A stretch of DNA of 64,000 nucleotides from Halocynthiibacter sp. SDUM655004. GTDB lineage: Bacteria > Pseudomonadota > Alphaproteobacteria > Rhodobacterales > Rhodobacteraceae. Made by a program: the position numbers and the translations under genes. The stretch is from contig NZ_JAPDUG010000002.1 in NCBI RefSeq assembly GCF_026015885.1, positions 124,001 through 188,000 of the forward strand, in the 5' to 3' direction. Under the pieces are notes generated by a model, which ran no database searches, had not been told where the DNA came from, and saw nothing but the letters and a program-made list of their open reading frames with translations. Shown one piece after another: positions 25,723 to 32,907 of this stretch. Positions within the stretch are counted from its first letter, which is position 1; each line of letters begins with the position of its first letter.

Positions 25723-26988
25723 GTGAATAACCCCACTCTCTCTGAGGCAACTCGCATCTTTGCCCGTATTGGCCTGCTGTCGTTTGGCGGGCCTGCGGCG
25801 CAAATTGCACTGATGCACAAGGAGTTGGTTGAGGAGCGACCGTGGCTTAGCGAGTCTCAATTCCTCTCGGCGCTGTCGTTCTGTATGTTACTTCCCGGAC
25901 CCGAAGCGATGCAGCTTGCGACCTATGCTGGCTGGCGGCTTCATGGCGTGAGGGGCGGTCTGATTGCTGGCGCTTTGTTCGTCATTCCCGGGGCAATCGT
26001 GGTGCTGGCGCTGGCGATGGCCTACGCGCTCTTTGGCGAGGTGCCTTTGGTCGAGGCTCTTTTCCTCGGAGTAAAAGCAGCGGTGGTCGTGATCGTCATC
26101 GACGCTTTGCTCAAGGTCTCGCGTCGCGCGCTCAAATCACCACTTGCATGGGGAATTGCGGCCTCAAGCTTCATCGCAATCTATGTGTTTGCGTTACCCT
26201 ACCCGCTCATCGTTGCACTTGCCGCTCTGATCGGTGCAATCGGGCTTCGTGGTTCACTTCCTGAAATGACCGTCGAAAATGGGCCTGCAACGCGCCCGCA
26301 AACGTTAAAAACCGTTTTGACTTGGGGAAGCCTATGGGCCGCACCTCTCGCGCTTTTGTACCTCTCCGGCGCTCAGCTCCTAACTGCAATCGGTTTGTTC
26401 TTTTCAAAACTTGCGATCGTCACCTTTGGCGGTGCCTACGCCGTACTCGCCTATATGACCCAAACCGTGGTGGCCGAGCATGGATGGATCAGCACCGCAA
26501 CGATGATGGACGGGCTCGGACTGGCCGAAACAACTCCCGGCCCGCTTATTCTGGTTACGGAGTTCGTTGGATTTCAAGCTGCCTATAACGCCGGAGGCAT
26601 GGCGCTCGGGATCGCCGGGGCTCTCGTTGCGCTCTGGATGACCTTTGTGCCCTGTTTCCTCTGGATTTTCACCTTCGCACCTTACCTTTCAACTCTAAGC
26701 ACCCGACCAAAACTTTCCGCCGCGCTCGCAGGGATTACCGCCGCTGTGGTCGGTGTTATTCTGAACCTCTCGTTCTGGTTCGCGGCCCATGTGCTATTCA
26801 AGGATACGACCCAGTACAGATACGGTTGGTTTGATGTGCTCCTGCCGAATCCGGCGAGCCTTGATCTTGCCGCTGCTGGCCTCGCTGTTCTTGCCGGAAT
26901 ACTCATGTTTGTAGCCAAGCTCGGCATGGGGCGAACCTTGCTTATCATGGCGCTTGCGGGCCTTGGCCTTCATACCATTGGACTCTAA
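25723..26988 (+). CDS. chrA: Chromate efflux transporter (ChrA family)
   Basis: 421-residue CHR-superfamily protein with both homologous halves. The N-terminal motif ARIGLLSFGGPAAQIALMHKELVEERPWLSE...LPGPEAMQLATYAG is repeated in the second half as FSKLAIVTFGGAYAVLAYMTQTVVAEHGWIS...LAETTPGPLILVTEFVGFQAA. About ten spans in the inner membrane; pumps chromate out by proton exchange. GTG start. No regulator (chrB) is adjacent. Confidence 0.93.
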   Translation: MNNPTLSEATRIFARIGLLSFGGPAAQIALMHKELVEERPWLSESQFLSALSFCMLLPGPEAMQLATYAGWRLHGVRGGLIAGALFVIPGAIVVLALAMAYALFGEVPLVEALFLGVKAAVVVIVIDALLKVSRRALKSPLAWGIAASSFIAIYVFALPYPLIVALAALIGAIGLRGSLPEMTVENGPATRPQTLKTVLTWGSLWAAPLALLYLSGAQLLTAIGLFFSKLAIVTFGGAYAVLAYMTQTVVAEHGWISTATMMDGLGLAETTPGPLILVTEFVGFQAAYNAGGMALGIAGALVALWMTFVPCFLWIFTFAPYLSTLSTRPKLSAALAGITAAVVGVILNLSFWFAAHVLFKDTTQYRYGWFDVLLPNPASLDLAAAGLAVLAGILMFVAKLGMGRTLLIMALAGLGLHTIGL

Positions 26989-27214
26989 AGCATCGGGCGA
27001 AATTTCTGGATCACTTACGCGCTGCCTCTCGTAATCAGCGAGCTCAAAAATTGAAACATGGTTGTCATGAGCCTGTGGCCGCGCGCTTTGGGCAAAGTTC
27101 ATAGAACCTCACAATTTTCATTGCGCCGTTTCGGGAAAAACGCTCGCGCCCCCTTTCCTTCCCGAAACCGCAGGCTTATGCTTTTTAAAGACGCGACTAT
27201 CCAAAGGCCAAAAA

Positions 27215-27679
27215 ATGTCTGACTTCATCGACTATGGAAACCTGATGCACAGCGCCATGCGGAGCCTTATCCAAAAGGTGCTTCAAGGCGTTCAGGAGAA
27301 TGGCCTTCCAGGCGCGCACCACTTTTTCATTACCTTTGACACCCTGCATCCCGACGTCGAGATGGCAGACTGGCTATCGGATCGCTATCCGGGTGAAATG
27401 ACGGTGGTAATGCAGAACTGGTTTGAAAATCTTGAAGTTTCGGATGACGGTTTCAAGGTTACGATGAAATTCGGCGGAACTCCGGAAAACCTATATATTC
27501 CATATGATTCCATCGTAACATTTGTGGATCCTTCGGTTGAGTTTGGCCTTCGGTTTGAAACCCAAGAAGACCGCGAAGAAGAGGCCGACGCCCCCGTTGA
27601 AGAAGCCCCAATGGCCGAAGACGTGGAAGAAGAAGCAAAGGACGCCGAAGTTGTCAGCCTCGACAGCTTCCGCAAATAG
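27215..27679 (+). CDS. sspB: ClpXP adaptor SspB (alphaproteobacterial type)
   Basis: 154 residues: the SspB fold in about 1-110 (MSDFIDYGNLMHSAMRSLIQKVLQ, HHFFITFDTLHPDVEMADWL, the beta segment MTVVMQNWFENLEVSDDGFKVTMKFGG), then an acidic flexible linker (EEADAPVEEAPMAEDVEEEAKDAE), and a short conserved C-terminal VVSLDSFRK that should dock ClpX. It tethers tmRNA-tagged peptides to ClpXP. The ssrA gene whose tag it recognises is about 2 kb upstream. AAAGGCC ribosome site. Confidence 0.93.
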   Translation: MSDFIDYGNLMHSAMRSLIQKVLQGVQENGLPGAHHFFITFDTLHPDVEMADWLSDRYPGEMTVVMQNWFENLEVSDDGFKVTMKFGGTPENLYIPYDSIVTFVDPSVEFGLRFETQEDREEEADAPVEEAPMAEDVEEEAKDAEVVSLDSFRK

Positions 27680-27800
27680 CCACCGCGCCTAATATTCGGG
27701 CAATTTACCGCGCCCCTTCCCCCTCCTGAGAGATTGTCAAAACCGCGCCTGCGCTCTATAGCTTACGGCGAATTTTGCCTTGAGTTCTCAGGAGAGATAA

Positions 27801-29198
27801 ATGACCGCAACTCGTACCGAAACCGACAGCTTTGGCCCTCTTGAGGTCCCTTCCGACAAATACTGGGGCGCGCAAACGCAACGGTCGCTTATCAATTTTC
27901 CGATCGGCTGGGAGAAGCAGCCCGTTGCCATCGTTCGGGCGCTTGGCGTCATCAAGAAAGCCTGTGCGCAAGCCAACGTAGAAAGCGGCGCACTGGATGC
28001 GAAAATCGGCGGTGCGATTGTTGAGGCCGCTGGCGAAGTCATCGACGGTAAGTTCGATGACAACTTTCCGCTCGTCGTCTGGCAAACAGGCTCCGGCACG
28101 CAATCCAACATGAACTCCAACGAGGTGATCGCCAACCGTGCGATTGAAATTCTCGGTGGTGTGATCGGCTCCAAAGATCCTGTGCATCCCAACGATCACT
28201 GCAATATGGGCCAGTCCTCGAACGACACCTTCCCAACTGCCATGCATATCGCGACCGCAATGACCGCGCGTGATGTCTTGATCCCCGGCCTTGAGAAGCT
28301 CCACGCTGCGCTCGAAGCCAAAGTTGCGGAGTTTGAGGGCATCATCAAAATCGGCCGCACCCACACAATGGACGCAACACCGCTCACCCTCGCACAGGAA
28401 TTCTCCGGCTATGCCCACCAGCTTGCCAAGGGGATCGAGCGCGTAAAAGCATCCCTGAACGATGTTTACGAGCTTGCACAGGGCGGTACTGCCGTTGGAA
28501 CCGGCCTGAATACACGCGTCGGCTGGGGCGAGAAGGTTGCGGCAAATATGGCCGAAATCACTGGTCTGCCCTTCGTAACAGCACCAAACAAATTCGAAGC
28601 GCTTGCCGCCCATGACGCGCTTGTCATGTTCTCCGGCGCGTTGAAAACCGTTGCGGCGAGCCTGTTCAAAATTGCAAACGATATCCGCCTTCTCGGTTCC
28701 GGCCCACGCTGTGGCCTTGGCGAGTTGTTGTTGCCTGAGAATGAGCCCGGCTCCTCGATCATGCCTGGCAAAGTGAACCCGACACAGTGTGAATCCATGA
28801 CGCAGGTTTGCGCCCATGTCATCGGCAATGACGCCGCGGTTGGTTTTGCGGGCAGCCAAGGGCACTTCGAATTGAACGTTTATAATCCAATGATGGCTTA
28901 TAACGTCCTGCAGTCCATGCAGCTTCTGGGCGACGCGGCCTCTGCGTTTACTGATAATTGTGTGGTCGGCATCAAAGCCAACAAAGACCGCATCGAGAAG
29001 ATCATGAATGAATCGCTCATGCTCGTGACAGCCCTCGCCCCGACCATTGGTTATGACAACGCAACAACCGTTGCCAAGACCGCGCACAAAAACGGCACAA
29101 CCCTCAAAGAAGAGGCGATTGCGCTTGGCTTTGTGGACGAGAAAACCTTTGACGAAGTCGTGCGGCCAGAAAACATGATCGGCCCCAAAGACGCATGA
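27801..29198 (+). CDS. fumC: Class II fumarate hydratase
   Basis: 465 residues, the normal length. Converts fumarate to malate in the TCA cycle. Family blocks: [57 protein letters not shown] and the signature [15 protein letters not shown]. Followed with a four-base overlap by a DUF4169 gene, and then by a ribbon-helix-helix gene, the order usual in Roseobacters. A minus-strand open frame of 443 codons inside it is a shadow. Confidence 0.97.
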   Translation: MTATRTETDSFGPLEVPSDKYWGAQTQRSLINFPIGWEKQPVAIVRALGVIKKACAQANVESGALDAKIGGAIVEAAGEVIDGKFDDNFPLVVWQTGSGTQSNMNSNEVIANRAIEILGGVIGSKDPVHPNDHCNMGQSSNDTFPTAMHIATAMTARDVLIPGLEKLHAALEAKVAEFEGIIKIGRTHTMDATPLTLAQEFSGYAHQLAKGIERVKASLNDVYELAQGGTAVGTGLNTRVGWGEKVAANMAEITGLPFVTAPNKFEALAAHDALVMFSGALKTVAASLFKIANDIRLLGSGPRCGLGELLLPENEPGSSIMPGKVNPTQCESMTQVCAHVIGNDAAVGFAGSQGHFELNVYNPMMAYNVLQSMQLLGDAASAFTDNCVVGIKANKDRIEKIMNESLMLVTALAPTIGYDNATTVAKTAHKNGTTLKEEAIALGFVDEKTFDEVVRPENMIGPKDA

Positions 29199-29398
29199 CC
29201 AAAATCACCAATCTGAACCGTGCGCGGAAATCCCGCGCACGGGAAGAAAAACGCGCGCAGGCGGATCAAAACGCCGCGCAATTTGGCCGCTCCAAGGCTG
29301 AGCGCCTACTTGATGCATCTCGCAACGAAAAAGCGCGCAAAATGCTCGACCAACACGAGTTGACAGAGCAAGAAGACGACGGCTTTGAAGCCGACTAG
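29195..29398 (+). CDS. DUF4169 family protein
   Basis: 67 residues, strongly charged ([37 protein letters not shown]...), predicted helical and cytoplasmic. Matches DUF4169, small proteins found after fumC in Rhodobacterales. Its ATG overlaps the fumC stop (ATGA), so it is translated with fumC. Function unknown. Confidence 0.85.
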   Translation: MTKITNLNRARKSRAREEKRAQADQNAAQFGRSKAERLLDASRNEKARKMLDQHELTEQEDDGFEAD

Positions 29399-29571
29399 TA
29401 CCGCCGGCCCGACACGCTCGGGCTGGCAATCCGGCGCCGCAGTAGCCACCACCTTGCGGCCCAACGTACTTTGTTTCTGAGTAAAATAGAGAAAACACGC
29501 CCAAGTTGACGTAAGGTCGCCTGACTTTTGTACAGGTTGCCAAGGATTCCTGACGATTTACGATGGGGATG

Positions 29572-29614
29572 TTCGGGCGTGTAATGTTTGCCCGAAGGTA
29601 AAGGACGTTCGGGC
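29572..29614 (+). repeat. Three evenly spaced, alternately inverted 7-base repeats
   Basis: TTCGGGC, GCCCGAA, TTCGGGC, each starting 18 bases after the last. The middle copy can pair with either neighbour, giving two mutually exclusive hairpins, or the array may be a protein-binding site. It ends 22 bases before the ribbon-helix-helix gene start. Confidence 0.65.
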
Positions 29615-29636
29615 CAAATTGCTTGATCGAAAGTAT

Positions 29637-29864
29637 ATGAGTATGAGACCAAAAAAGCGTTCTTTGACCTTGAACGGTCATAGAACGAGTGTGTCGCTGG
29701 AAGATGAATTCTGGGCGGCCTTTAAAAAAATTGCGGACGAGCAGAAAACTCCGTTAAACGCCCTAGCGGCACAGATAGACAAAGAGCGTGGCATTGACCT
29801 CGGGCTTGCCTCGGCGATCCGGCTGTACATCTTGAAATATTATCAGGACAAGCTGAAGAGCTAG
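29637..29864 (+). CDS. Ribbon-helix-helix domain protein
   Basis: 75 residues. The region KKRSLTLNGHRTSVSLEDEFWAAFKKIADEQKTPLNALAAQID fits the RHH fold of the family annotated as ribbon-helix-helix domain proteins in alphaproteobacteria: a beta strand (RTSVSLEDEFW) then two helices. A probable small DNA-binding regulator. Start is one of three close ATG codons; the first in the cluster is used. Its stop overlaps the convergent P450 stop. The evenly spaced repeats just upstream could be its own operator. Confidence 0.8.
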   Translation: MSMRPKKRSLTLNGHRTSVSLEDEFWAAFKKIADEQKTPLNALAAQIDKERGIDLGLASAIRLYILKYYQDKLKS

Positions 29865-31237
29865 GCGCTTTTACGGGAACTGACCTTTAACCAAATACCA
29901 TTTTTGGCGCGCACTGTGAGATGCGCAACGGGTATTGGTTTTGGTCCATCGGCCGCGCTAAAGGAAAAAGCGCGGAGCAGATGGGCAAGGATCATCGGCC
30001 CTTCAGCCATCGCAAACCCCGCGCCTGGACAGACACGCGCGCCCTTTGAAAACGGAAGATAGGCCTTGCGCAGCGCGGCCTTGCCTTCAGGTGTTTTGAA
30101 GCGGTCCGGATCAAAACAATCTGGGTTATCCCACATGCCAGTGTGTCGCTGCATATGCCACGGCGAGATCACAACCTGTGCGCCCTTCTCAACATTCCGT
30201 CCGCGAAACTGGTGCGGACATTGCGCCTCTCGTACCATCATCGGAACCGGCGGATAGAGACGCAACGCCTCTTGAAACACATCGCGCGTTAACCGCAACT
30301 TCCCGAGTTTAGATAAGCTTACCGGACCTTGCCCAACCTGCGCGTCGATCTCGTCTTGAACACGGCCCTGCATGTCCTGATCGACCGCCAACAGATACAT
30401 GGCCCAAGCGAGCGCAGAGGCGCTTGTTTCATGCCCAGCGAGGAAGAATATCGCCACCTGATCGACCATTTCTGCGGGTGAAAAGCAGTTGCCGGTTTGC
30501 GGGTCCTTCGTTGTCATGATCTTCGTCGCTAAGTCGTCTGGTGCGTCGCCGCGCTCAATGGCTTTGGCGCGATCCATCACCAGCTCGGTGATAAGCTCAC
30601 GTAAGGCACGCGCGCGCTTGATTGTCGCACGTCTGTGAAACCGTGGGACCCAACGTGGAATCGGCAAGAATGCTGCCAGATTGAGGATCGGTTGTGTGCG
30701 CTGAAACCCTTGGAACTGCACAAACACTTCGGACGCGGTGTGATGGGTAATCGGAATGGAAAACAAAGTCCGGAAAATGATATCGGCGGCTGTAAAGCTT
30801 GCCTCCTGCTCAAACTCTACCGGATCATCCCCCGCCCTCTTCGCGAGCCGCTCCACCATTGCCGCACTTGCCGCCTCCATCGCCGGAAGCACTTCGCGCA
30901 GTCTCCCCCCTTCAAACGCCGGATTGATGATACGGCGCTGCCGCTCCCACTCCGCACCATTGGTCAGGAACACAGAGTTTCCAAGCAGGGGTTCCAGCCC
31001 CTCTCGGATACGGTTCGACTTGGGAAATTCGCTCGGGCGTTCCTTCAGGACCAAGTCCACAAGTTCTGGCTGGTTAATGAGAAACGAGCGAAAGAACGGC
31101 GTTTTGAACTCGGCCATCTTGGCGCCATAGAGCTTTTCCGGCTGGGCAGAGAGGATATCTTTGCGAAACGCCCGTAAATAGGCGAAAAGACTGGCTTTTT
31201 CGGGACGCGAAGAAGGTTTAGGAGGTGTGAAACTCAT
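29861..31237 (-). CDS. Cytochrome P450
   Basis: 458 residues. Haem-thiolate motif FSKGARVCPGAGFAMAEG near residue 400, I-helix oxygen-activation motif FFLAGHETSASALAW near 265, ExxR in EALRLYPP near 315. No membrane anchor, so a soluble bacterial P450 needing external redox partners, none encoded nearby. Overlaps by four bases with the alpha/beta hydrolase gene before it, so the pair is one operon and may act on the same lipid-like substrate. Substrate cannot be inferred. Confidence 0.94.
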   Translation of the reverse strand: MSFTPPKPSSRPEKASLFAYLRAFRKDILSAQPEKLYGAKMAEFKTPFFRSFLINQPELVDLVLKERPSEFPKSNRIREGLEPLLGNSVFLTNGAEWERQRRIINPAFEGGRLREVLPAMEAASAAMVERLAKRAGDDPVEFEQEASFTAADIIFRTLFSIPITHHTASEVFVQFQGFQRTQPILNLAAFLPIPRWVPRFHRRATIKRARALRELITELVMDRAKAIERGDAPDDLATKIMTTKDPQTGNCFSPAEMVDQVAIFFLAGHETSASALAWAMYLLAVDQDMQGRVQDEIDAQVGQGPVSLSKLGKLRLTRDVFQEALRLYPPVPMMVREAQCPHQFRGRNVEKGAQVVISPWHMQRHTGMWDNPDCFDPDRFKTPEGKAALRKAYLPFSKGARVCPGAGFAMAEGPMILAHLLRAFSFSAADGPKPIPVAHLTVRAKNGIWLKVSSRKSA

Positions 31238-32565
31238 GTGTCTGTATAAGGCGATGCCTCAACATCTATCCTTGATTTTGATGGGGCTCGCCCGCGAAAG
31301 CGTTCGGCCAAGGTGAGCGGGCCAGCCGTAATCTGGAAATAGTCATAGTCGTTCGGACGGTCAAACGCACAGAGATACTGAAAATGCAGGCGAAAATAGC
31401 GCCTTTTGAGCTTCTGCCACATCTCGGGGCTTAGAGTTTGAGAAAATGCCGCAGAGATTACGAGCGGCCATTTCTTATTGCGCGGCGCGACACCAGACAC
31501 AGCAACAGGATCGCAGAGCGCGAAGGAACACCCATCCGCCGGCGCAGACACATCAACCCAGCACAAATCATCACGCGTTGACAAGAACGCCAAATCGCCA
31601 CGTAGCCGACGCGCCTCGGGTAAGAAAGACATCATAGGAATGGCTTGCCCAAGCGTGAGCAGCGCCAGCGCAGGCCCCTGTGGCGAAGGTGGCGCCTTGC
31701 GGATCAAATCAGCAAGGATCGATACCGCTAAATGCGCGCCGGAAGAGTGACCAACAACAAGAACCTCGTCGTAATCCTGTTCCATCGCATCTGCTATACT
31801 GTGTCGAAACGCTTTGATAACTGCCTCATCTGCATCCGAATAGGCACCGCGCAGTTGTACCGCATGCGCGTAGTCATGCATCAGGTAGTAAGCGTAAATC
31901 TTGCTATCGATCGAGCGAAACCACCTGAGGATCATCACGAATACAAGCGGGAAAATCACCCAACCGACGTTGGGATAAATCGCCCAAGACACCGCCCCCG
32001 CCGCTACACGCGCAACGAGGAACGCGGCCAAGAGTTGCAAGAGCAGCGTCAAAACAGGATAAAATGCCGCGATGATTGGCCCTTTGCGCAACATCATCAG
32101 GCTGCGCAATGTTCCGGTTCTCGTATAAATCCACGTCGTTCGAACAAGCTGCCAATAGGTCGACAGAACGCCGCGCGACATGGATTTTTTGACAATGTCC
32201 GTCCATGGCAAAACGGTTACATCTGCTTGGACGGGCCTGCCGTCAATTTGCGAAAGTACCTGCCAGCCAAAATCATCCTCGCCGATGATCGGGCGGCCGA
32301 AGGTTATGTCGTATTCCGAAATTTCGCTCTGCCGGATTGCCTCTGTGCGATACAACTCACGATACCGCCGAGGCGGATGCGGATCATATCCGGGAATGTA
32401 AAAAACCTTGCGCTTACTCACCAATCCCGGTGTTTTCTGCCTAAGCTCTTGCCCCACCACGTCAATTTGCCCGTTCTTGCCCTCGATAAACCACAGCCTA
32501 GCGCAATTACCTGAATGAAATAAGTACAAAATCAGCGGCAGTGAAGAGCAATGGACAAACCGCAA
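31234..32565 (-). CDS. Membrane-associated alpha/beta hydrolase-like protein
   Basis: Up to 443 residues. The start is uncertain: a GTG at 32421 gives VSKRKVFYIPGYDPHPPRRYRELYRTEA, where the first hydrolase strand and the conserved IPGYDP begin, and everything before it looks non-homologous. A nucleophile elbow VVGHSSGAHLAVSIL (GxSxG) lies near residue 280, and two hydrophobic segments around residue 175-220 suggest anchoring in the inner membrane. Co-translated with the P450 gene. Function unknown; an esterase or thioesterase working with the P450 is one possibility. Confidence 0.75.
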   Translation of the reverse strand: MRFVHCSSLPLILYLFHSGNCARLWFIEGKNGQIDVVGQELRQKTPGLVSKRKVFYIPGYDPHPPRRYRELYRTEAIRQSEISEYDITFGRPIIGEDDFGWQVLSQIDGRPVQADVTVLPWTDIVKKSMSRGVLSTYWQLVRTTWIYTRTGTLRSLMMLRKGPIIAAFYPVLTLLLQLLAAFLVARVAAGAVSWAIYPNVGWVIFPLVFVMILRWFRSIDSKIYAYYLMHDYAHAVQLRGAYSDADEAVIKAFRHSIADAMEQDYDEVLVVGHSSGAHLAVSILADLIRKAPPSPQGPALALLTLGQAIPMMSFLPEARRLRGDLAFLSTRDDLCWVDVSAPADGCSFALCDPVAVSGVAPRNKKWPLVISAAFSQTLSPEMWQKLKRRYFRLHFQYLCAFDRPNDYDYFQITAGPLTLAERFRGRAPSKSRIDVEASPYTDT

Positions 32566-32586
32566 GGCGCGCCATAGGTTCTGTGC

Positions 32587-32832
32587 ATGACCTATGACGA
32601 AGACATTGATGCGCTTGGCCTTTTGTGCCCGCTACCTGTTTTGAAAGCCCGCAAGAAACTTGGCACAATGCAAGCTGGAGCGGTTCTCGCCGTGATCGCA
32701 GATGATCCCGCCGCAGAGATCGACGTGCCGCATTTCTGTGCTGAAAACGGACACGAGTTTCTAGGTCAGGAAACCGCAGAAGGCCTTGGACATGGTCGTG
32801 CAGCGACGCGGTACTTCATCCGCCGAAAATAG
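32587..32832 (+). CDS. TusA-family sulfurtransferase
   Basis: 81 residues with the TusA signature DALGLLCPLPVLKARKKL, catalytic Cys at 14, and the DDPAAEIDVPHFCAENGHEFLG second half. Such proteins carry sulfur as a persulfide for tRNA thiolation, molybdenum cofactor or other uses. No tus or sox genes are adjacent. Divergent from the hydrolase gene; a strong terminator follows. Confidence 0.92.
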   Translation: MTYDEDIDALGLLCPLPVLKARKKLGTMQAGAVLAVIADDPAAEIDVPHFCAENGHEFLGQETAEGLGHGRAATRYFIRRK

Positions 32833-32853
32833 AAACTCAACGCTACAAATGCC

Positions 32854-32892
32854 AACGCCGAGTCCAAGACTCGGCGTTGTTTCGATTTTCTA
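32854..32892 (+). terminator. Intrinsic terminator after the TusA-like gene
   Basis: Perfect 11-base arms AACGCCGAGTC and GACTCGGCGTT around CAA, followed by GTTTCGATTTTC. Lies between convergent tusA-like and rne and may serve both. Confidence 0.85.
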
Positions 32893-32907
32893 ATGTGCCG
32901 CTAAGAG

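Noticed and set aside
27756-29087. Long minus-strand frame of 443 codons
   Set aside because: Fully antisense to fumC, whose protein is unmistakable; composition rich in Cys/His/Gly as typical for a shadow frame.
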